DNA of 64,000 nucleotides from Hysterangium stoloniferum. Its lineage: Eukaryota; Basidiomycota; Agaricomycetes; Hysterangiales; Hysterangiaceae. Both the position numbers and the translations under genes were made by a program. Below, one piece after another: positions 23,179 to 34,414 of the stretch. The stretch spans positions 1 to 64,000 of the forward strand of contig WHVD01000103.1 of the NCBI GenBank assembly GCA_015178975.1, given 5' to 3'. The stretch's first letter is position 1. Each line of letters opens with the position of its first letter. Below the pieces are notes generated by a model. That model saw only the letters and a program-made list of their open reading frames with translations. It did no database searches and was not told the DNA's origin.

Positions 23179-23996
23179 ATGATGGTCTCAACACACAATT
23201 TTTGTTGCTTGGACTCTCGTTATCGCCATCTGTACTTGCCTCGGAACCTCTGGTTCAGAAACTAGGTCTGAAGCTTCCTCCCAGTGCCGCTGCTTCCAGG
23301 GCACAATTAAATAAATTTTCTCCAGTGCCTTCCATACCTACACTGAATTTGCATTTTCACATGATGATTTGACACATTGGTCATGATACCTATTATTTAT
23401 TTTATTAATGAGTGGTGGGTGTGATGCACTAAAAGTGCAGGAGCTCAGACACAGACACAGACGTGTGTGGGTGGCATGAAGATTCACTGGAGTTTAACTA
23501 TGGACCCACAACATGTATTTAATGCACCAAGCAAGTAGGCTCATATACACTCACATTATGTATCATGGGTTAGTTTAACTGACTATATTTGTGGCACCGG
23601 GCAGGCTGACTATTCACAGTTAGATACCATGTCTCAGATTCATATAGTAAGAGCTACTCATATTTCGTATCAGCGTTACCCATACCTCACTCGTTTACAC
23701 TCGTCTTTCTCAACTGAGGTACATTGTCCATGATTATATTCCTTAGTGATTTACTTATAGTATTATAGCATTACTTGTTACAGGTACTAAATATAGTTCG
23801 TTTACACTCGTCTGTGCTGACCGTGCATTACTTGTTACAAAATTTAACACCAATTACATGATTCCAGCCAACGGAAATAAGCCTCAAATTTTGGTCCAGA
23901 AAGCTCAGCAGCTTGCCGATAAGTTGTCCTTGGGCTTTGCCGGTACAAGTCCGGTTCCGCTTGGATTTATTGATTTTTCAATTGACAAGCCCATTA
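23179..23996 (+). pseudogene. GH47 alpha-mannosidase relic created by the tandem duplication
   Basis: It holds a copy of exon 1 of the GH47 gene at 29172, frameshifted within the signal peptide by two extra bases (ACACACAATTTTT against ACACAACTTTT). An unrelated 450-bp insertion follows. A piece of exon 4 (QILVQKAQQLADKLSLGFAG, then FIDFSIDKP) then stops abruptly at about 23993, where sequence of gene X begins. Exons 2 and 3 and the whole catalytic part are missing. Confidence 0.9.
23399..23848. other. Unidentified insertion inside the GH47 relic
   Basis: These 450 bp are absent from the intact GH47 gene. Near the right end, two short sequences, CGTTTACACTCGTCT and GCATTACTTGTTACA, each occur twice in the same order (about 23693-23840), an internal tandem duplication. 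A TG...CA structure is possible (TGTGATGCAC...TTGTTACA), but no target duplication is evident. Confidence 0.5.
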
Positions 23997-23999
23997 GTT

Positions 24000-25120
24000 C
24001 TTTATACCCAATGCAGCATCCTACATATTTATTCATTATTGTTACATACTATCATGAAGTTAAATGTGTTGGTAGGCTTGCAGCAACGTGACTTACCTTG
24101 ACAGTTCGGCGCAACATGGATGAACCTGCATCATGATAAAGCAGAAATTCAGGACCATTAAGTCAAAATGATTTGAAATGCGAGACGAAAGATCTACACT
24201 AACCAACCGCTTCACTATTTACAATGGATTTATAGAATCGATTGCCAGAAAACGACTATCGGTTATGTTAATGAATGGTAATAATGATTATAAACAGTCC
24301 GAGGACTCAATGCTGGACAAAATCCAAACCTTCGAGATCCCGACTGACCAGACGTCGCTAATGTTGGAATATGAGGTATCATCTATTAGTATGACCTCAT
24401 ACCTTGTATTGTGACTGCTTAGGTTATCGCCGGTTCATGGACTTCCGTGATAGTATTATTAGTTTAGTGACGGAGTTCCGAGTTCCTTGTGAGCACAGAC
24501 CCATGCACTAACCATGTAATATAGTATATAGTTAGCCCCAGTTGAGGAGTAGAAACCTCAACTGGAAGCCTAGTTATAGCATCGGTTTATCTCTACACCG
24601 CTCTATCTAAGTCGCATTCTCTGCCCTACATAGAGAGTCATTCAACTTGCTCCCCAGGCTTGCAGTTTACTCTAATAGCTAAACGGAGCGAATAACTCAT
24701 AAATGAAGCAGGATCCACCAGCATCAAATAGCTTGCTAGGTAGCCGCAGAGTTTGCCACAATCGGGAGAAATAGGTCCCGATTAAATTCACGAGATTGGG
24801 AGGCTGCGGAGCAAGCCCAGATCCTAGTTCAGGCTGATTGACAAATTTTTAACAACCGTCTCGCACACGAGAACTAACTTCGGATATGACCACTTTCCCT
24901 TCATAGTACATTTAAAGACACATTATTCGGAAATGTGAATATCATCGATGGCCAATTGATAGCGTTTGACTTCTTTGGCACGGAGTGAAATTCGCTATGA
25001 CTTAGGCGATGGATGGCGCACCATTTTGGGAAGGTCTGTGAAAATCTTAAAATCCCCACGCTGGCCATCGATCCTCGTGTGTTCGGCATGTATAAGACCC
25101 GTCTGGGCGATACGTAATGC
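24000..25120 (-). pseudogene. 5' remnant of gene X in duplication unit B
   Basis: It aligns with 18831-19640 but lacks the last two exons of gene X. The break falls within about 10 bp of the predicted acceptor in front of the LPGEISMSPF exon. The frame around RLSHSEFHSVPKKS is shifted relative to copy A (HRLSHSEFYSVPKMSRYQIA), and a solo LTR (24362-24677) interrupts it. Confidence 0.75.
24362..24677. repeat. 316-bp solo LTR with TSD GCTAA, present only in unit B
   Basis: It begins TGTTGGAATATGAGG and ends TTTACTCTAATA. The direct repeats GCTAA at 24357-24361 and 24678-24682 match the single CGCTAA site in unit A (about 19161). The terminal CA has probably become TA. The TGTTGGAATA start is typical of fungal copia LTRs, but this is inference. 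Confidence 0.85.
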
Positions 25121-25588
25121 TCTGAGAAGCAAGAGAATGTGCACACAGTGTCTCCCTCCCTCCTTTTCCTGCCACGACTATGCAACTCAAAATCAAAACA
25201 ATTTTGGATATAATTAAAAGGTGTTTTATGGCGTGTCCTGTTTTTGCATTAAGGTGGCTGCGTCTCTTTCGAAGGATATTAATTAGGCGTGTGCCACCAA
25301 CACAGCGGACAGAGATAACGACACTGGTATGTATTGACAAGCTAGCCCCTACATTGTAATTTATCCTACTAATGCTATTTAATCACAGCCAATGGAGCCT
25401 ACCAGACCGGGATCTTTTGCATCAAGACGATATAGTAGCAGTAAAAAGCTCCCGTACGTAAGATATGGTACACTGGTAGACATGTCGCTTACTGGTTGGA
25501 TTATAGATCCCTCATCGGTTCTTATCTAGTCCCAGCTGGGAGACCATCCATGTTAGTATTATTTTCTTATTTGGAGATTGCTATATCA

Positions 25589-27437
25589 ATGTTGAAGTCG
25601 CACCTTAGCGTTGACACTACTCCAGAAGGATGGAAATCTTATACCGACCCCGAAAGTCAACCCTATTTTGTAAATCCGACTTTGAAAGTAGTTACCGAGA
25701 GCAATATTCTGGAAGCTGCCATAAGAGAACACTTGGAGTTATCTTCGACCGTTGTTCAACGGATGGCAGCAAACCACCACCCCCCAATCGACATGGAAGG
25801 CACCGAATTATTTCTAGAATATGATATCAGCGAACCTGGCACTACGAGAACCCTATATTACGTTGCTGACCGTAGGACTCAGAGTGTATTTTGGGTGAAA
25901 GATCTCTCCTCGACGGAAGTAATTCAGGGTGACGCATACTCTGAGGGGCACATACGCAAGTGTATCACGACGAAAGATCAAACACATCCTCATATAAAAT
26001 TCATTTTATAGGTCAAGGCAGGAGGATTGAATACTGGACTCATGTAGAGATGTTTCCGATGCATGCACCGTACCCTAAGGAAGAAGAGCACGTGTTAAAA
26101 GGAATTCTCACACACTCACGAATTGGTACCTTCACTCTAATATTGCGAAGATAAGCATCTGATTCCCTAACAGATGGAATGACTTGTCTGACTTCCACTG
26201 CTGTGTATCAGCCGGAGATGTGCAAAGATTTTCTAAAAATTCTCGAAGGTCAGATATTCCATATCACTCTGCTTTTTGGTATACAAACGTATAGTTTTGT
26301 GTTCAAAATTGTTTTTAGGCAACCGCGATGATGGCTATAAACTATACTGTTTGGGTACGTTGGTCTCTCGTCTGAACGGACTGCTTCTGAAGTACCGGGA
26401 TTCAGCTCGCATAGCGAAAGACGTTTGTACGGTAGCCGTCCAGACTGCTTCATGACATATAGGTTAATGTGAAATTTTTTCAGCGTTAAATCGCCTCGTT
26501 CGCCATCATGGACAGCAGTGGGCAAGGCTTGAGCGGACTGCAAGCTATCAAACAAGCACCCTAACCCCTTTGCCGTGGCTCGCCGACCGTATAACTTCTC
26601 TTCTTCTTTTTAAAGCACACAGGGAAAGATTGCGTTCCCTCGACAAACTTTTTGTGGATCAAATTGTTTATATTTGTTATTGGAGAGAATTTATCGTACA
26701 AGAGCTCAGCGAATGGCAAGAAGTCACCCTAGTGGTATGTAATATGAGCTGCATGTTGGCTGTATACCCTGATAATAGATCTTTTGGCGTTTTTGAAGGC
26801 AACAGTACTTTGGACGTATGCATGTGTTTCCCATTTTTCGTATTGTTGAACTGATTATCCCACAGTGTAGACATGGGGGTGCTTCAATTAATCGTGGGAA
26901 ATACTTCGGATAACGCTGCTATAATAAAAGGCATGGCAGTTACATCAACGATATGTGGGATGGTTTCAACAGCAATTTCATTATATCTCGGTCAGAAACA
27001 CCGGAAACGCGCGAAGAAGGAAACGGCAGACGATCTTGTAAGTTGCTGAAACAATTGGGTGGTTCATTTTATAACTTGGCATGGATCAGACCGCCTTTCT
27101 TAGAAAAGAATGGGACCCTGAACGAGGATTTTTGAAACTCGCTATACTTCATTGCCTTCCACGTACATTTCTGATCTGGGCTTTTGTGTTTGCTGGCGTC
27201 ACAACACTTCTTTTAGGATTGGATGCACCCGGAAACATTGTCTTCGGATCCGTATTGGCCATAGCGTTCTCGATCTGGACGTTATTCTGGCTGACTATAT
27301 TTCGAGGTACCCAAAAAATTCGCCGCAACTGGGGCGAGATTATCTCTACGGTTACCATGCCCGGTAGACAACGAACTACGCAATATTGGAATTTTGTCAC
27401 AAGAAGCTTAAACAGCTTGAACCGACAGCGAGGATAG
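25589..27437 (+). CDS. WW-domain multi-pass membrane protein (copy B)
   Basis: This is the tandem duplicate of copy A with all recognised exons still open: EGWKSYTDPESQPYFVNP, IEYWTHVEMFPMH, ERLRSLDKLFVDQIVYICYW, LAILHCLPRTFLIWAFVFAG, and stop at 27437. Over the 123-residue WW exon I count eight amino-acid differences from copy A. The GC donor after SEGHIR is conserved. Unlike copy A, an upstream exon carries an ATG (25392, MEPTRPGSFASRR), so the start could lie there. The TATA-containing segment of copy A is deleted upstream, so expression may differ. Confidence 0.7.
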
Positions 27438-27909
27438 CGTACCGAGTTGGACCTTTGGTTCAAGACCAACATCCACGAGGAATAGCTTCCATAATAGTCT
27501 GAGGTCTGTACTTAGCGTAGTGGCGGCCACATCAAACGAAATCGCCGAATTATGTACTTCTATGTCGACCTATGTAGGGACTGCCATTCGTACCATGGTT
27601 GCGTCTGTAACATCACGTCCTTGTGTAGTGGGTCGTTTAACCTTTATTAGGATATGGTCAATCGATGTTTCAAAATATCATTGTATTTTCGTACTATAAT
27701 TTGAAATGCATGCCCCCCTTGCCTATGGCGCCGGGATGAGAGCTATAACCAAGACTAGATCATTATGGGATAGCCGATTTGTGGTCGATGTGGTTACGGT
27801 GCACCATAAGCGCGCTGACTTCGAGCGTCTTAACTGAACATCTTTCTCTCTCCCATTCCGGGAGGCGGAGGCTCAGGGTCAAGAAGCCTTCTGGACGTAG
27901 TGGAAAACC

Positions 27910-28785
27910 CGGACCCTCGCGAAAAGGTCACGGTTTCGGCGTGTAAAAATTATGACTGATGTCCTCGGACAGAGGTTACACCGTACGTGTGCCGGACATG
28001 TAATTGTACTAATAACAGTGCGGGGGAGTTATGCCAAAGTGAAAAGCTCCCTGGCATGACCAAGAGTTCATTCGATGCCGTGGTGTCCCAGTGGGTCTAT
28101 TTGTCTGGATGCGACTTCTGTGATAAATTTTCGGGTAATAAATCAGGCAAGTAAAGAAGTGGATTATGATCATATCAACAAACCATCATTAGTGGGGGAC
28201 ATAGTCACGGCGCCTTTCGACACATCAAACTGATTCAAAAGTATGGCTTTGTCCATCAAGACAGCTATGTAGAGCTATAGGAAGAGCCACGTCCTTTAAC
28301 TTCGGGAACAGAACTCCCTGAAAAACAATGCCCGGGAAAAGAAGACATGACAAATTCGAAAGGAACTCGCAAAACACGCAGAGAGTTGGAGACGGTATAT
28401 TCGGTTGAGCGTGAGATTCACACACACGTGATGATCAAATTTGTGTAAATATACCATGTCAGGTGGCAGAAACGAGTCAGCTGTCATGAGAGATAACTTG
28501 GGAATATGGGGTGATCGAGTCAGGCGAATGCGTTGAGAACATAGGGAAACGGTCTCTATGGCATAAAACTTCATAACTTTCAAGGCTCTTGTAATGAATT
28601 TTATTTCATGGCCTCCGGATCAACGTCGATTGAATGGCACAAATTATACAAAAATAAAACGCCCTTTCCGTACTTCTGTCGAAAAATAAAAAGAAAAGGA
28701 CAATGCGCATGCGTGAGATTGATCCGTAATCCACCAGAAACCTTGTGACCCGTGTTGTGAGAGCCAGTTGAAGCGAATGCCTACG
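27910..28785. other. Unit-B-specific DNA, no gene recognised
   Basis: About 870 bp with no counterpart in unit A (between TAGTGGAAAACCCGG and the TACTCGGGCACAGAAAAAAT segment). It has normal CpG content. I see no reading frame or terminal repeats that I can support. Confidence 0.45.
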
Positions 28786-29112
28786 CGCGCTTACTCGGGC
28801 ACAGAAAAAATCGCACGGAGTTAGTTATATAGATTCGTCCAATTGTAAACACGGCACGCCGTCCCAACAGAGCTTCTTTGAGCCACTCTTGCCGCTCTTG
28901 CCTGTCCTTGTGGGACAATCATACTCTCAAGCTGTTTGCCACGCGTCATCATTTTCGCTTTTGCTTCCCACCACACCGGATACCAAAACACGAAAGCTAG
29001 GCGATAGGCTGCCCAATATGATAGAAATAACCTTGATGTAGTATTTCAGTAGGCGCGATCATTTAAAAAAATTAAATGTGGGGGTAAAAGAAGCCTTCGC
29101 CTTTGGGTAGGC

Positions 29113-29120
29113 TATAAAAG
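29113..29120 (+). promoter_or_regulatory. TATA box of the first GH47 gene
   Basis: TATAAAAG, 59 bp upstream of the ATG at 29172. The relic copy has TATGAAAG at the same distance. Confidence 0.6.
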
Positions 29121-29171
29121 GAAAGATAGATACCGCACCCACCGACTGCCTCTTTGTGCGCACTGCGATCC

Positions 29172-31243
29172 ATGATGGTCTCCACACAACTTTTGTTGCT
29201 TGGACTCTCGTTATCTCCATCTGTACTTGCCTCGGGACTTCTGGTTCAGAAACCAGGTCTGAAGCTTCCTCCCAGTGCCGCTGCTTCCAAAGCACAAGTT
29301 AAACAAATTTTCTCCAATGCCTTCAATGCCTACACCGAATTTGCATTTTCACATGATGATTTGACACGTTAGTCATGATACTCATTATTTATTTTATTTG
29401 AAGTTGACCATTTACATGATTATAGCCGTTTCCAAGGTTTGTTCTGTAGGCAGTCTGTTGCTCAAAGCTAATCAGTGCGGTATCCGTAGAGCTTTAGTGA
29501 TGGTCGAAATGGATGGGGCAAGATTGCTATTATTTCGAAAAAAGTAAGGAAAAAAATTAATTAGTTAATGTAGGTGCAACCATCGTGGATGCCATGAGCA
29601 CCATGAAAATCATGGGCCTCGAGGATCTTTTCAATATTGCTGTGAATTTCTCGTCCCACATTGACTTCAGCCATTCGAATACTCCGGATACCGTGTCCAT
29701 CTTCGAGTCAACCATCCGTTACGTGGGCGGTTTACTTTCTGCATACCAGCTCAACGGAAATAAGCCTCAAATTTTGGTCCAGAAAGCTCAGCAACTTGCC
29801 GATAAGTTGTCCTTGGGCTTCGCCGGTACAAGTCCGATTCCGTTTGGATTCGTCGATTTTTCAATTGACAAGCCCGTACTCGACACTGTAAGTATCTTTA
29901 TCTCAGAACAAACCATGTTGGAATTAATTGGAATATTCCAGTCCAATGTCGCAGAAGCTGGAACAGTGAGCTTAACCTCATTCCCACCCTCTCCTAAATA
30001 TTCACAAGAAATATAGCTCACTCTGGAATGGGCAACGCTATCGAAGCTTACTGGCAATGACACGTACCGTCAGCTTACAGAAGGCTCCGTGAAGCACATC
30101 GCGCAGCTTACACCACCATTACCCGGTCTGCCCGCACAAGGTATCGATCCACAGACTGGCGACTTCGTTGGCGCATATGTGACTTGGGGTGGGGGTACCG
30201 ATTCGTACTTAGAGTATCTTCTCAAATATACTCGATTGGACCCAACTGTTGACCCAGTGTTTGTCCAAACATGGCAAACGGCTGTGGATTCGTCGATAAA
30301 ATTCCTTCTCAAGACGTCTACTGTTGGTGATCATTCATATCTGGCCGATTTCACGGACGACCGCCAGATCAGGCATATTGGCTCGCACTTGGCATGCTTC
30401 CATGGTGGGAACTGGATTTTGGGTGGCAAGCTCCTGAACAATCAGACTATTGTTGATATTGGCTTGAAGCTCGTCGATGCTTGTTTCAACACGTATGCCA
30501 GCACCGCGTAAGTATATTCCAATTCGTTTTTGCTGCAAAATCAGCTCATGATATTATGTATACAGAACTAAAATCGGCCCAGAAGTCTTTAGCTTTATCT
30601 CTGAAGTCAATGGTACACCTCCCAACGGCACAGACGATGGCTCATTTACCGGAAATCCCATCACAGCCGACGATTTAACATTTAATAGCGAGCACGGTTT
30701 TTATATCTTCGACGGCGCCGCCGACTACATTTTGCGTCCCGAGGTCCTAGAATCGAACTTCTACGCTTGGCGTGTTACTGGCGACCCCAAGTATCTCGCC
30801 AATGCCCAAAGTGCAATCGACAGTTACTTGAAGTTCTTGGTGGTTCCAGGCGGTGACGGTGGCGTCAGTGGCATATTTGATGTCAACAATGCTACCATTA
30901 CGAATGATAATCGAGTGGACGACACTGAGAGCTTCTTCTTCGCTGAAGTCATGAAATACTTGTAAGTCTCTGCCTCCATTGTTTGTGGTACCTCAATCTC
31001 ACTGACAATATGTACAGGTACCTCACCTTTGACGACCCTAACCATATCTCCATCGATGAATGGGTATTCAACACCGAGGCGCATCCCTTCCGTGCACCAC
31101 GACTTCATGAGATCCTCGGAGCGCCATTACCCGTGAACATACCTTTCAACCCTCACAAGGTCGAGAAAGTACCTTTCCCTGACATCTCCCCAGTCCCAGC
31201 ATTGCAAACACAATTGAGCCAGATACTTGGTGGTGGGCTTTGA
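29172..31243 (+). CDS. GH47 class I alpha-1,2-mannosidase (first copy)
   Basis: It should trim alpha-1,2-linked mannose from N-glycans or other mannosyl glycoproteins, using calcium. A signal peptide is visible (TQLLLLGLSLSPSVLAS) with no clear membrane anchor after it, so the product is probably secreted or lumenal. GH47 motifs: STMKIMGLEDLF, TWGGGTDSYLEYLLKY (catalytic Glu region), SHLACFHGGNW, ILRPEVLESNFYAWR (catalytic Glu), DDTESFFFAEVMKYLYL and VFNTEAHPFRAP (calcium-binding Thr). Exons: 29172-29367, 29426-29436 (11-nt microexon), 29490-29517, 29574-29887, 29942-29965, 30017-30507, 30566-30961, 31018-31243. They total 1686 nt, 561 aa. Intron 3 needs a GC donor (GCAAGA at 29518); its paralogue has GT there. 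It is the intact end of the tandem duplication. Confidence 0.93.
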
Positions 31244-31835
31244 TGGACTCTAGAAGGCTATTTAGCTCTATTTGAATGGACAGATGTAGTATTATTTACG
31301 GTGTGGCGTAAAAATTCCATACCCCGTTGTCACAAATATTCCTAAACCTTAAAGAACAGCGTGTCTTGCCCCTGACTTGTGAAGGGGCAGAGCGTACAAG
31401 CCATCACTCAACGTTAGTGAAATGTAAAATGCACAAGGGGAAGACTTTCTAGCTATCCCGGAATGTCTGGTTGAAAGAAAAGGACAATTTTTTTGGGAGT
31501 CGAGCAGCTCAAATAGTTGGCAGTGCTGGAGGAGCTAGCGATTTCGAACACCATTTTCTGAGTATAGAGGGCCAAGACCCGGAAAACATCCGACCGAGGC
31601 CTAGGCCTTTTTGAATTCATTTCACTGATTCAGATACTAATGGACTTCCTCTTGAACGGCGCTTCATTTTTACGCTAACTGATTTAAATAGCTATCTTAA
31701 GACCCCATACTGCAAGCCTGATTTAAACGATCAAGGTTAAGTGAATGCAAAAGGCACTATAGGCGCAAGCCCTATTCAATCGTGTCATAAGGTTAAGTTA
31801 GATGCCGAAACTATCCGCTAGTATTATTTTAGATC
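31244..31835. other. Intergenic region between the two GH47 genes
   Basis: It holds the 3' flank of the first GH47 gene and the distal promoter of the second. No other feature is seen. Confidence 0.4.
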
Positions 31836-31842
31836 TATATAA
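31836..31842 (+). promoter_or_regulatory. TATA box candidate of the second GH47 gene
   Basis: TATATAA, about 77 bp before the ATG at 31913, followed by a CT-rich leader. Confidence 0.45.
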
Positions 31843-31912
31843 CGTCTGGACCACTATACATGACGTTATTCTCCTCTCAGGTTTCCTTCTACCACCATCT
31901 TGAGGTCCCAGG

Positions 31913-34003
31913 ATGGTTCCTACTTGTCTTTTTCTGCTTGCGATTTCTTTGGTTTCCTCAACAACAGCGGAGAAAGTCCAAAAGCCAGGTCTTCAAGTGC
32001 CAGAAAGTGCCATTGCTTCGAAGGAACAGGTCGTAACAATTTTTAAGGATGCTTTCCAGGCATATAATGTTTCTGCATTTGGGCATGATGATTTAAAGCG
32101 TAAGTGACTATTTTGACCAGGTGTTTTTGACGTGTTAAATAGTGGTTGTTATATTTATTCATTATAGCTGTATCCAAGGTTTGTTCGACTTGATGTAATG
32201 GTCTTTTGGAAATGAGATATTGATACTCCAACTTGTATAGGGTTTTTCAGATGGCCGGAATGGATGGGGTATGCACTTGTGACTTGCTTCGATTAATTAT
32301 ATTTAACCAAAAGCCAGGTGCCAGTATCATAGATGCCCTGAGCACAATGAAGATCATGGGCCTTAATGATACCTTTGACACTTGTGTCGATTTCGCAACC
32401 AAGATCGACTTCCGTCAATCGAAGACTCCGGACACTGTTTCCGTGTTCGAATCAACCATTCGTTACGTTGGAGGCTTGCTCTCCGCGTATCAACTCAATG
32501 GCAATCAACCTCAAGGACTTGTAGATCAGGCGCAACAACTGGCGGATAAACTTGCCCTTGGTTTCTCTGGGAATAGATCAATCCCATGGGGCTTTGTTGA
32601 CTTCTCAACCAATTCCCCTGTTCATCAAGTGAGACGCCTTAGAAATATCTGATTGGGTTTGGCAATCTGATCTTGTGTATAGAGCTCTAACGTCGCTGAA
32701 GCAGGGACAGTGAGTTTTATATATATTTTTCTGCATATTGATCAATTATTGAGAATGGTGTTAGCTCACCATGGAATGGGCTACATTGTCGGAACTCACT
32801 CACAATGCTACATATCGTAATTTGGCTGAGAAATCTGCGAAGCACATTGCACAGCTTGCGGGGCCTCTACCTGGACTTCCTGCCCAAAGCATCAACCCGG
32901 GGGACGGAACATTTATCGGCGGCTACGTTACCTGGGGTGGGGGAACCGATTCTTATTTAGAATACCTCCTGAAATATCCACGACTCATCCCGGATTCCGA
33001 CCCGATATTCATAAATACATGGCAGACTGCCGTGGACTCGTCGATAAAATACCTTCTCAAAACGTCTACTGTTGGTAATTTGTTATACCTCGCCGATATG
33101 ACAGACGACCGTCGAATTAGACATATTGGGACACATTTGGCGTGTTTCCATGGGGGTAACTGGATTCTTGGCGGAAAACTTCTCAATAATCAGACTATTG
33201 TGGATTACGGTCTTCAGTTGGTCGATGCTTGCTGGAACACCTATAGCAGCACCGCGTATGTACTGACCTTTGAGAAGTGCCTTTCACTGACATTTGTACA
33301 TTTTTTGACAGAACTAAAATCGGCCCAGAAGCTTTCGGATTTATCTCTGAAGTCAAAGGCGCACCTCCCAATGGCACCGACGACGGCTCATTTACCGGAA
33401 ATCCCATCACAGCCGACGATTTATCATTTAATAAGGAGCACGGTTTCTACATCTTCAACGGAGCTGCCGATTACATCTTGCGTCCTGAGGTCTTGGAATC
33501 TAACTTCTACGCATGGCGAGTTACAGGTGATCCGAAATACATCGCCAATGCCCAAAGTGTGGTTCAGAGCTACTCAGACTTCTTGGTGGTTCCGGGCGGA
33601 GGTGGTGGTGTTAGTGGCATCCTCGATGTGAGCAATACTTCCATTACGAATAGTGATCGAGTGGACGATACGGAAAGTTTCTTTTTCGCCGAGGTTATGA
33701 AATATTTGTGAGTCCCATATGGTTGGTATTTGGTATGTCAAGAGTTGACTTCTGCCGTCCAGGTACTTGACCTTCGATGATCCAAACCATATATCCCTGG
33801 ATGAGTGGGTTTTCAACACCGAGTCCCATCCACTCCGTGCCCCTCAACTGGAGTCTTTCGCAAAGGGTTCCGGCCCTATTCAAAACGCAGCGTTCAACCC
33901 TCAGAAATCCACCACTGCCGCGACGCCAGAAATTTCGAATAGTCCTGGATTGTCACCTGGATCCCAGCTGCAAGGCATCCTTGGTCTTCTCTTTGGTTTC
34001 TGA
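31913..34003 (+). CDS. GH47 class I alpha-1,2-mannosidase (second copy)
   Basis: It is a paralogue of the gene at 29172 with an identical eight-exon layout: 31913-32099, 32168-32178 (11-nt microexon), 32241-32268, 32318-32628, 32683-32709, 32765-33255, 33312-33707, 33763-34003. They total 1692 nt, 563 aa. It has a signal peptide (CLFLLAISLVSSTTA), TWGGGTDSYLEYLLKY, THLACFHGGNW, ILRPEVLESNFYAWR, DDTESFFFAEVMKYLYL and VFNTESHPLRAP. The last motif has Ser where GH47 enzymes usually have Ala (TEAHP), a mild change. The exon lengths of 491 and 396 nt are shared exactly with the first copy. Divergence is greater than between the duplicated WW genes, so this duplication is older. Confidence 0.93.
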
Positions 34004-34414
34004 TCGATGTCCAATTAGTCGAAAGTTGTCAGATGGACCACCTTGATGGAACAGGAGACCAAAACATTCGTTTGTGATACCGATAATATTGTAATACCAT
34101 ATCTACTAATCCAGTACACCACCACATTCTTTTGAATATAACACTCTTTTCTTGGGATGGTGCAAGTTCGGTGACATTCAAGAAAGCACAGCCAGCCTGC
34201 AATGCTATCATGTTCTACAGCTCGCTCACAACCAAACCAGTACTAAGTTCACATCTTAAGCCGCATAACGTGATCGAGTATATCACCGCCGTATAACTTT
34301 TAACTGTTTCAAGGGCATCGATATTCGTGAACAGTAGAATTTAGCGACGGGAGTAAATTTCCTATTGCAAGGTCTACCAGTCGACAGATTTTGGCATGTA
34401 TGCTTTTCAATTTC
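34004..34414. other. Convergent intergenic region, GH47 and SWP1 3' ends
   Basis: AT-rich 3' flanks with AATATT and ATAATA clusters near 34085-34140. No gene is seen. Confidence 0.4.

Noticed and set aside
29154-34003. A third functional GH47 gene from the relic at 23179
   Set aside because: The relic lacks exons 2-3 and all catalytic exons and has a frameshifted signal peptide.
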